Below, one piece after another: positions 25,830 to 36,000 of a stretch of 64,000 nt of DNA (position 1 is its first letter; each line of letters begins with the position of its first letter). The notes beneath the pieces are model-generated. The model saw only the letters and a program-made list of their open reading frames with translations. It was not told the origin of the DNA and searched no databases. The translations under genes and the position numbers were made by a program. This stretch comes from Nymphalis io (taxonomy: Eukaryota > Arthropoda > Insecta > Lepidoptera > Nymphalidae). The stretch lies in contig NC_065918.1 of assembly GCF_905147045.1 (NCBI RefSeq), positions 8,804,001 through 8,868,000 of the forward strand, read 5' to 3'.

Positions 25830-28305
25830 ATGAATATTCCATTTCCCATAATATACCCTCACATGATCTGCCCTGATTGGTTTAACTCCGATAGACCCTA
25901 TGACGAAGATGCTGAATTAACAAGAATGGAGCAAGCAAATCAACGTTGGGTACGTATCATAGCTTATGTTTAATTATTAGTCAAAAGTACTAATATTATT
26001 AATATTTGGAAGAACAATAAATGATTAATATTAAACAGGTTTAATCCAAATGTATCGTCCAAATCCTTTCTGTTTTTAAAGTAAGTAATATTTGTTCTAT
26101 TTATTTAATACAAGAAGCATACATGAACGATTGTATTATCCTTCCCTAAAATTAAATAAAAAGCAGAATAACGTAAATTTAGACAAAAAATTGACCAGAC
26201 ATTGCATTATTGATTTTATTGAAGGGCGTTTTGAGTGGTTTGGATATAAAATACATCAAATACTTACAACAACTAATAGTTAACGCTGATACAGAACTCA
26301 ATTGCTTTTATATTATCAATTTCAAAATATACCTGTATTGAAAAAAATATGTATGTTTTAATAAGTATATAAGGAGTTGTATAGTTGTACAGAATGAAAG
26401 TACACACTTCTCAATGATATTTATATATTAAATTATAATTCAAAATCGAAATGTATAAGCACACTATACTTTCCTATTGATTGTCAAAAATCTGCCGCTG
26501 GTTCAAAAAGAAACACATTATTAAACCTTTTAACAACCGGAGCTAGAAATTCAATAGATTTTTTTAAATCAATTACTTCATGTTCATCAATTAATAATAA
26601 AAAATTATTATGAACCTGTAGGGGATTGCTTCATTCTCAAGAGATTATTATTGTCTAGAAAGCTGCTTTTTAAAACACCTACACAATATGGATTCATATT
26701 TGAAAATGTCCGAATTTTTTACTTAATAACCAATGGGCAAAAATGTCTAAATGCAATTGTAATTTTTTTTAAGTTTAATTTCTTAGGCTGTCCCTAAATT
26801 TTTTTTTTAATAGAGTGGGAAGGTGGACGAGCATATGAGCCACCTGATGGTAAGTGGTCACCAAACGCCCTTAGACATTGGCATTGTAACAAATGTCAAC
26901 CATCGCTTATAGCCAATGCGCCACAAGCCTTGGGAACTAAGATTTTATGTCCCTTGTCCCTGTAATTACACTGGCTCACTCACCCTTCAAACCGGAACAC
27001 AACAATATCAAGTATTGCTGTTTTGCGGTAGAATATCTGATGAGTGGGTGATACCTACCCAGACGAGCTTGCACAAAGCTCTACCACCAGTATTATACCA
27101 ATATATATGTTTTTATACCAATGTATAAAAATATAAATGCCATATACTTTGATTGCTTCATTGGTCTAGCTAGCATAAAAAGCAGCACATCCATCATCAT
27201 ACTAGTTTTTATAGCCTTGAGGAAATTATGAACTCTAATCATCCACTTAATATAAATATAAAAAATTATCATATCATTATCCAAATATCACTCATAATGT
27301 GATCTCCTAAATTATATATATATGCCCAATTTTAACAAAATTTGTCACCACTACTCCTTCCCTGATGTAGACGTTTACTAAGAGTGGATTATCAGATTCG
27401 CAAATCCTATCGATAGGATAAAACATTTTTCTACTTATGTACCCGTGTGAAGCCGGGACCATTAGCTAGTATGTATATAAAGAAAATATCACAAAACCCA
27501 ATTTATATTCAAAGTCAAAAATCTTTATTCAATATAGAAGAGTTACTCTTACTTATTGATTGTCATGAACCTACCTACCAATTATACTGGTTATACAATT
27601 TTTAATCAAATTTTATTTTTGACAGCTGAACTCTGTAGCCAAGAAGTATATGAAACATATTCCTATTGAAAAACCAAATCCAGAGCCAATGGAAGAGGCT
27701 GAAACCGATGATGATGGTATTTGTCTACTCTATTAATTGTAGTGTCCTTTACTAATTGTAAATAGCATAATGGACCAAAACTTGAGAAGGGGGGGGGGGA
27801 GTAACAGCTATCCTTATTTACATTACCGTAAAATAAACCTAATAAATAATATATTTCATTTAAATTTCTTTTCCAGTGTATTAATTTCAATTATATTTAT
27901 ATTTAACATTCATTTTAAAAATGTTTTTTTGTGATCATATTCTTTACATTGAATTCAAGGGAATTTATTACATAAAACAATATATGATTTATAACACAAA
28001 TACTAATGAATTTTGTAGTTTTCATTGTCACAGGCAATGATGATCCAGAGGAATCGGAGGAGTCTCATGATGTTGATGAAGTAGAAGAAATTCCAACTAC
28101 TACTACTACAACAACAACTACTACTATTGATGACTCTCCACCAACAAATCTTGATGGAGAACCAGAGAGTCTTACTGAGAGTCCTGAAGACAGCCCTGAA
28201 GAAGACAGTCCTGGGGAAGACAGCCCTACAGAAGACAGCCCTGCTGATACAGATGATCTTGAAGTAGAGGCTACTCTCTGGCCATATGAGGCTCAAGATG
28301 AATAA
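25830..28305 (+). CDS. ANAPC15: ANAPC15 homolog (anaphase-promoting complex subunit 15), complete, 3 exons
   Basis: Exons 25830-25949, 27626-27716 and 28034-28305 (TAA) join in phases 0 and 1 to give 160 aa. The conserved APC15 signature spans the first junction: a short hydrophobic N-terminus, DWFNSDRPYDEDAELTRM, then QRW joined to LNSVAKKY, and HIPIEKP. This is the same order as in vertebrate APC15 (WFN-DRP ... EQ..Q.W L-SIA ... PIGKP). The start at 25830 is the first ATG in the frame; the frame is open further upstream but without an ATG. APC15 helps turn over the mitotic checkpoint complex on the APC/C (family knowledge). The C-terminal half is acidic, as in the family, but has a 10-residue poly-Thr run and four SPxED-type repeats, making it longer than the ~120-aa human protein. 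The gene is divergent to RCC2. Confidence 0.92.
26799..27092 (-). mobile_element. Poly-A retroposon, copy 4, in ANAPC15 intron 1
   Basis: T run, GGAAGGTGGACGAGCATATG, GAGCCACCTGATGGTAAGTG, end TCTACCACCAGTA. Well preserved; antisense to ANAPC15. Confidence 0.87.
27445..27480 (+). mobile_element. RTE-like terminal fragment
   Basis: CCGTGTGAAGCCGGGACCAT followed by TAGCTAGTATG resembles the common 3' end of lepidopteran RTE-type repeats. A related inverted piece (AACTAGCTATTGCCCGCGGC) is at 60527-60565. Only the end is recognisable. Confidence 0.4.
28090..28245 (+). repeat. Poly-Thr and Asp-Ser-Pro repeats coded in the ANAPC15 tail
   Basis: ACT/ACA triplets encode ten consecutive Thr near 28098-28127. 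They are followed at about 28180-28245 by degenerate units of a GAAGACAGCCCT type encoding EDSP motifs. Both are in frame inside the last ANAPC15 exon and expand the acidic tail. Confidence 0.8.
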
Positions 28306-28504
28306 ATGAAAAATTAAGCGATTTCACATACTCTCATTATATTATGTATGTTTGCAATCGCACATAATACAGTAGTAACTTCTAGTAGTACTATCCCATT
28401 TCCTTAAATAATATATGATATTTATATTTCGTCATGAATTTGTCTAGTTTATTTGATGGCCTGGCCACTTGATTTAAGGTATCATTTTTGTTTAACCATA
28501 TACA

Positions 28505-28510
28505 AATAAA
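28505..28510 (+). terminator. Candidate polyadenylation signal of ANAPC15
   Basis: AATAAA lies about 200 bp after the ANAPC15 stop codon and is followed by T-rich sequence. This is a plausible poly-A signal; no transcript evidence is available here. Confidence 0.45.
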
Positions 28511-29058
28511 ACTTCTAGTCATATATTTAATTACTTTTTTAAGTTTTTTACTTTTATTTTTTAATTGGGTATGAACAGAATATTTTAATTTTAAATGTAA
28601 AGGTTATATAAAATTAAGTTTTATAAATCATACAATTTGTGATAATTTTATATTTATTGGATTTTGTAATTTATTGCTGTATTACGTTGTTATTTAGTAA
28701 TTATATAGGCTTTTAGTTTAGGAATTTAATTTTGTAACTCTAAACTCGTCTATTTCCTGGAATATAAAAAAATAAAAAAATGTCGTAGACACATTAAGGA
28801 TTTTTCATTTACCTTTTTATTACCGTCGAATGCTAATGGATATTTTAAGTTAATAAGAATTACGAAGATTTAAGGTGCAGACTTGCACAAAATGTAGGAT
28901 TGAAAATCTTAAGTCTTAAAATAACTCGTGTCTAGGGTTAACAATAGATATATTAGTCATATACTCACAATCAATCAAATCAATACTATCATTTTTTTAA
29001 AGATTGATATATTATGACATAATTTGACCTGTTTTTTTACTTATTTTGTTTTAACTAG

Positions 29059-29074
29059 CCGCTAGATGGCGCTG
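29059..29074 (+). promoter_or_regulatory. CTCF-like motif CCGCTAGATGGCGCTG
   Basis: The 16-mer matches the CTCF core CCASYAGRKGGCRS at 13 of 14 positions (third base G instead of A). It lies between two convergent genes in otherwise AT-rich DNA. This is a motif match only. Confidence 0.45.
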
Positions 29075-29311
29075 CAGCACACAACTACCATGCGATCGAC
29101 CGCATACATGTATAGTGTATATAATAACGCCTGCGTAAGAAGAAAGGAGATGTCAGGTAACCAATGTCCTTTTCTGATTATGTTTGTTATAGATAATTTT
29201 AAGGGATGTTAACTGTCAAAAAATTATGAACGGTGCATATTCAGTGTTATTATAATTCAATAAAATTATAAAATAACACTAACCTAACCGAGAGATTATA
29301 ATAATAATAAT

Positions 29312-29667
29312 AATGTCCTCCAGACCGATTTCGGCCACGGCGGCCAATCTTAAGAGGGATTAGCCAACTGCGCAGAAGATATAGTGCACAAGTGTGTGCG
29401 CAAACACAGATGCACTCACTATTCCCTAACTCTCTTAATCCGATGGGACAGCAATCCGACTTGAAAAGAGTTCAGGCGCAGGACCAATGGCTTTACGTGC
29501 TTTCCTAGACACGGGAGTGCTAGAAAATCCTCAGTTGCAGCCCGGAGTCTGGGCTGCTACTGAGGATTTTCTGACAGAAAAACACAATAACTTTTTATTG
29601 GTCCGACCTGCGATTTGAACCTCCGGGTCTGCAGCCTTACATCAAGCCACTAGACCAACGAGGCAGT
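29312..29667 (-). mobile_element. tRNA-derived SINE, second family, copy 1
   Basis: The minus strand begins CCTCGTTGGTCTAGTGGCTT (box A) and has GGAGGTTCAAATCGCAGG (box B), then GGTCGGACCAATAAAAAG and a long body with the ATTAGCC/GGCTAAT segment, ending at GAGGACATTATTA. The copy at 46736-47042 has the same order of blocks. Confidence 0.8.
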
Positions 29668-29808
29668 CAAGAGATTATAACGTACCTATATAAATTTTAT
29701 ACTTCAAATACCATAATTTAATATTGTTTCTATACAGAATATGGAGTGTTGAAGTACTAGAGGTACTCACCATAATGCAGAAACTTGTGACTAGAGAATG
29801 AGAATCCT

Positions 29809-29814
29809 TTTATT
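29809..29814 (-). terminator. Candidate polyadenylation signal of the repeat-protein gene
   Basis: TTTATT on the plus strand reads AATAAA on the minus strand, about 205 bp after the TAA at 30019. It is the nearest canonical signal I see; not tested. Confidence 0.4.
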
Positions 29815-30018
29815 ATCACAATTTATAAAAGGTAAGAATTTCTTGCATAGTATACACTTATTAAACAAATAGGAATTTAAAAAATAAGACAATATCTTCT
29901 AATATATATATAAAAAAATATTTTAATGAAATATGTAACACATTAAAATAAATTATTTGAGTTGTCATAACTCTGTATGTTCCTAAATAGGAATTGGTTT
30001 GGATAAGCTTTTCAACAA

Positions 30019-33000
30019 CTAAAAACATAAAATTCCATTAAGACCTTTGGACCCGGATCCTTTGCCACTAATATGAAATTTAATACCCGTAAATGGTTCT
30101 TCAAATATCTTTTCTTCTTGAGCTTCTGGAGTGTAAGCGTCTTGTGGGCATTCACAATCGATTGACACATTTTCTGATTGCAATTTTAAGTCACTTTTAC
30201 AGGAGCATATGTCACTATTATATTGTTTACTTTCATTCTCAAGATTTTCTGCGATGTACCTTAAAGTCTCTTCAAAATTCATTTCCAACTCCCAATTTTC
30301 CCAATCAGTTTTTTTTCGAGGTATGTTTATTTTAAAACCTGATATTGTCTGTGTCAAATCGGATTTAAGTTTTCTGTCGTGTTTTTCATCAATCCAATCT
30401 ATAAAATCGATTTCAGGTTCGGGTTCGGGACATTCACATATTATGTTTTTAGTGAAATGTTTCTGCTCTTTACATTTGCAGCGATATTTTGAGGAAGTAC
30501 CCTTTTGGTCGTTGATCTTGTCAGCGATATCATTTGATGAATGATCTATGAAATTTTTATGTTGTTCGCACGGACATAAATTTTTCACTTTTTTTCCGTA
30601 TCCGGCTTCGCGTAATTTATTTGATCTGCATTTGTTACACTCGGGCCCATGGTACTCATTGGGAATTTGTTTTTTTTCATCTGAAATACATATAAAATTG
30701 ACAATAATTAAATTGCTTCTCCTAAAAATAAACTATTTCTCCAAATTCTTAAATATTTTTATGAGAGTATATAAAAAATCAAAATATATTTAATAAAAAA
30801 TTTACCAATCATTTCGTCGCTACGATTGTTGCAAGTTTTTGATAACACATCTTTTTTACTTTTTTCGAACAACTTCATCAACTTGTCAGGGCTACAATCG
30901 CATGTTTTAAATATTGTATCGGAAGTGGCATTATTTGATGGAGTCTTCTTAGATACGCAATTTGGTATAGAGGGATATATGTTTTTTGTAAGATCGTTGC
31001 ATGGAGGAATCTTACAGAATCGAATTGGAGTTGGCATTCCAAGGTTTGAATGTGTCGACGTTAGCCGTGGTTGTCGTATTCTGTTATTTTCTTGTGAATA
31101 TTTATGTTTTTCATGACTGAGACCTTAAAGCAATTTATAAAAAAAATGATTAGAAGATATTCACGAGGATCCTCTACTTCACAAAGGAACCGATACAATT
31201 TTTAAAATGTGATTTGATTATTCAAGCAGCACCTTCCTTATGTATTATTATAAGACTCACTAATTCTGTTACTATACTATTAATTTATTTTTTACTTATA
31301 TCAGTAGAAACATGTAATCTACCCTCTTTTGATTTACAGCAACAAGGCCTATCCTGGGTTGTATCTGTACTAATTATGCGAAAATGATTTTGATTTCTTG
31401 TAAATGTTTGATGATTTTGTTCATCAAATTCATTAATAAGTAAGTTTCTTTCATATATTTCTTTTTTATTTTGCATATTTCTTTTATTGCTCTCAGCCAA
31501 CATTGTTGATGTATTGTTGTTTTCACATATTTTTCCTTTACTCGTGATTTTAAAACCTCTGTGTTTTTCATGAAAATCTATAACAATTCACAGTCTAATA
31601 AAACATGTTAATGAAAAAAGTTTTAGTTAATATTGTAAAGTAATAATTGCAGGGATGGAATAGATATAGGTCGTTTACGTAAATTTTAAGATACAGGTAT
31701 TAACTGAGTTAATAATTCTGGTCATACTTTTTACATAAATTAATTTATTAAGGAATGTTAAACTCACGATGTAAACTATTTGCCTTATAATTCCAATTAT
31801 TGTGGTTTTCTAATAGATCTATGGCAATCGTTGACAATTGTCCTCTATCATCTAGAGAATATTTTGAAGTATGTTCGTCAGAGGTGGTTGACATGACAAT
31901 GACGAGAGAGGACGTGTTATTTATCGGTCTCTTCGAAAGTATGTCGCAAATGAAGTCGTGGACATTAAGACTATTACTTTTATGAATTATAGCAGATTCC
32001 TTTTTATCCAAATAATTCGTTTCCATCAAATAACATGTATTGGAATAACAATCATTACATTCAAATGAATTATCTCTGGAAATAGAAGTAATAATTTTGA
32101 ATAAACATATATATAAAATAGGTGAAAATTATTTTTGTATTAAATAAAACCTTTAAAAAAACACTATGCCAAAGCGAACACAAATAAAGAAAACCATAGT
32201 TACCTGGCATCTGAAGTATTGAAATCATTCATGCTTTGTAGACATTCAGATAAATTAAGGCTTGTGTACGATATTTTGTCCTTGTAAAAAGTCGAATTTG
32301 ATGATGATACCGTTGTAGAAAACGATATTATACTAATACTGGTAGGTAAAGTCAGCAAGCTTACTGACGAATATTTGTTCAATAAATACATTGATTCAAA
32401 ACTTGTATTATTAGAAGTATTCGTTATGAAACACTCCTGTGATGAATTGAAGTTTTTAAAGTTTTTTTCAAGAGATTGAATAATTTCGGCAGAGATACTA
32501 TTTTTACAAACATTTCTCAAAATATCTATACTGTTATATGAACTACATGTTTTATAATTGCGACGATAACATTGTTTCGTACAACGCTTTTGTACATTTA
32601 TTTCAGTTTCAGATTTGGAACAAGTAATATTAGTATTCTTATAACTTTTTGGATAGGGGTAAGTGTGAACACTGTTGTCGTCACCAATATATATATATTT
32701 CAATAACGTTGTGTTATTAGATTCGAAATAAATGTGATCACCATCAAATGATTTTCTTGACGAAAAAGAAGGTACGCCTGTAACTCTTCCAACTGTTACT
32801 TTTATACCTTCATTATCAGTAAATACTCCACCTTTTACTCCAGGTACACACTCTTCTGGACAGGGACATAAAGAAGATATATCAGGAGAGGTAACTCTTA
32901 TTTTTACATAGCTATGTTTAAATCTTATTTTCTTTTTATCACACCCACAACCTCTATCACACGTTGTTGTTTTTATGATATCTTCGAACTCTTGAGTAAT

Positions 33001-36000
33001 ACCACCTTTCTTTCGCGCAACTGCTTCCCCAACTTTTTTAGACTTTGTTTTTGCTTTTGCAAGTTTTCCATATTCAGTCTCAACTTTTCGAATTAACGAT
33101 CTTTCTGAAGGCGTTTTTCCTTCTGGTATTGGCAAACCAGCTTCCGCTAAGTTTTTAAGTTTTTTTTCCTTTTGTTCAAAAGTTTTTCCCTCCAAAGGCG
33201 TTAATAAGCCAGCAGCCCTGGCTTTACTTAATTTTTCTGAAGGTGGTCGACTCGTTTTCTCAATTTTAGCTATGAGACTTTTTTCAGAAGGCGTTCGACC
33301 TACAGGTAAAAGTAACCCTAACTCAGCTTGTTTACGTAAAATTTTTTCTTTTTGTGCATGTGATTTTCCTTGCATTGGTGTTATAAAACCGTCAGCTAAT
33401 GCTTTATTATAAATTTTTTTTGCTGAAATAGTTTTTGGTTCTGGGGGTAACCCAAGATCAGTTCTTACTTTATCTATTAGTTTTCTTTCGGAATCTGTTT
33501 TTGGTTTTGGTAGTGGAATACCTTGTAAGGCTAACCCTTTAATAATTTTTTCCTTTTGTGCCGTAGATTTTCCCTCAAGAGGTGTTACTAATCCAGCTTC
33601 TTTAACTTTACGTAGTTTTTCGGAGGGAATTTTAAATATTTTTGTAGATTTTTTCGAAAGCGACGAACGATGAGGTGATAAAATATGACAAATACATTCG
33701 TCGCTAGGACCTTTTCCATCTTTCATATTTTTCGCTGTTTTCTTGTCCAATTTTGCTAATTCTTCTGGAGGCATCGTTGGTAATTCAGGTTCTACTGGAG
33801 TTGTTTCTTTTACTTTCCTAATAAGTGATTTTTCTGAGGGTGTACGGCCTTCAGGTAATGGAAGACCTAATTTAGCTTGACCTCGTATGATTTTTTCTTT
33901 TTGTGACGGTGCTTTCCCTTGCAGTGGAGTAATTATTCCAGCAGCAACAGCTCTGTTATACTTCTCCTTCTCTCGCCGCGTTTTTGGTTCTGGAGGGAGA
34001 CCGACTTCAGCACGTACTTTATTCATAATATTTCTTTCTGAGCTACTTTTAGGTTCTGGTAAAGGAATTCCATGCATGGCCAATCCTTTCAAATATTTTT
34101 CTTTTTGTTCCGGTGATTTACCTTCTAATGGTGTTAGAAGTCCAGCAGCTTTTGCCTTACGCAATTTTTCTGACTTTACTTTAATAACGGGTGGGGTGGT
34201 TGCTCTGACTTTTGCTTTAAGTTCCTTTTCTGAAGGTGTCCTACCTTCAGGTAGATGAAGACCTAATTCTGCTTGCTCACGCAGAATTTTTTCCTTTTGT
34301 GACTGTGATTTTTCTTGTAAGGGAGTTTTTATTCCATCAGCGATAGCTCTAGTAGTTTTCTGTCTCTCTTGTCGTGTTTTTGGCTCTGGAGGAAGACCGC
34401 CTTCAGCACGCACTCTATCAATAATATTTCTTTCTGAGCTTGTTGTAGGTTCAGGTAAAGGCATTCCATGCATAGCTAATCCTTTAAGAATTTTTTCTTT
34501 TTGTTCGGGTGATTTACCTTGTAAAGGTGTTAGTATCCCGGCAGCTTTTGCCTTATGCATTTTTTCCGATTTTAATGGTATATGAACTTTTGAAAGTGGA
34601 GGCGTCGTTGCTCTGACTTTTGCTATAAGTTCCTTTTCTGAAGGAGTTCTACCTTCCGGTAGAGGCAGGCCCATTCCCGCCTGTTTGCGCAGAATTTTTT
34701 CTTTTTGACCTACGGACTTTCCTTGTAAGGGCGTTATTAATCCTGCATCCAAGGCTTTATAATATTTTTTCTTTAAGGAAGGTGTTGTTGGCTCTGGTGG
34801 TAACGCTATATCAGCGCGAATCTTATTGATAAGTTTTTTATCTGACTTAGTTTTTGCTTCCGGAAGCGGGATTCCTTGCAAAGCTATGTCTTTGAGGTAT
34901 CTTTCTTTTTCTTCTGGTGTTTTTCCAATAAGTGTTGTCATTGAAATTGTTTTTTTTGATGGTGTCATCGGTGTCAACATATCGCAAATACATTCATCAC
35001 TGGGGCCTTTTCCTTCTTTTAAAGTTTTTGCTGATTTCTTGTCTATTTTTTTTATTTTTTCATGAACCTTATTTATTAATGCTTTTTCAGATGCTGTTTT
35101 CCCTTCAGGTAAAGGTAAACCAGCCTTAGCCAATCCTGTTATAATTCTTTCTTTTTGGGCAGAGGTTTTGCCTTCTAGTGGGGTTAATAAGCCTAAAGCT
35201 TTAGCTTCTCTCAATTTCTTAGATGATACTCTATAGGGCCTAGTTATAACACCAGCTTTTACCTTTTTTACTAAAGATTTTTCAGATGCTGTCCTTCCTT
35301 TTGGAAGTGGTATACCTGCTTCATGCATTTTCAGTAGTATTTTTTCTTTTTCAGCAGGCGTCTTTCCTTCTAAAGGCATTATAAAGCCGTCTATTTGGGC
35401 TTGTTTCATTTTTTCTCTTAGCAATGGCGTTTTTGGTTCTGGTGGTAAACCAACCTCTTCTCGAACCTTTTCAATTATTTTTTTCTCTGAACTCGTTTTC
35501 CCTTCGGGTAATGGAACTCCAGTTTTCGCCAATCCCCTTAAAATACGTTCCTTTTGTTCAGTTGTTTTACCTTCTAATGGTGTTAAAAATGATGCAGTTT
35601 TAGCTTTCCTTAATTTTTCAGATAAGGCTTCTTTCACTCTTCGAGGTCTGGCTTTGATTTTCTTAACTAACGATTTTTCTGACGCTGTTCTTCCCTTTGG
35701 TAGTGGTATACCTGCATCGTGCATTTTTATTAGTATTTTTTCTTTTTCAGCAGGTGTCTTCCCTTCTAAAGGCGTTACAATACCATCTATTTGAGCTTGT
35801 TTAATTTTTTCTTTTAACGATAACGCTTTTGGTTCCGGTGGTAAACCAACATCTTCTCGTACCTTTTCAATAATGTTTTTCTCTGATTTTGTTTTTCCTT
35901 CAGGTAGTGGGATCCCAGCTTTCGCCAATCCCCTTAAAATTTTTTCTTTTTGTGCAGCTGTTTTACCATCTAGTGGTGTCAATAATCCTCCCGCTTTTGC

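Larger units (their letters stand above)
28306..30018. other. Convergent intergenic interval between ANAPC15 and the repeat-protein gene
   Basis: Holds both candidate poly-A signals, a CTCF-like motif at 29059-29074, an (ATA)n run near 29299 and a tRNA-derived SINE. I see no coding sequence. Confidence 0.6.
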
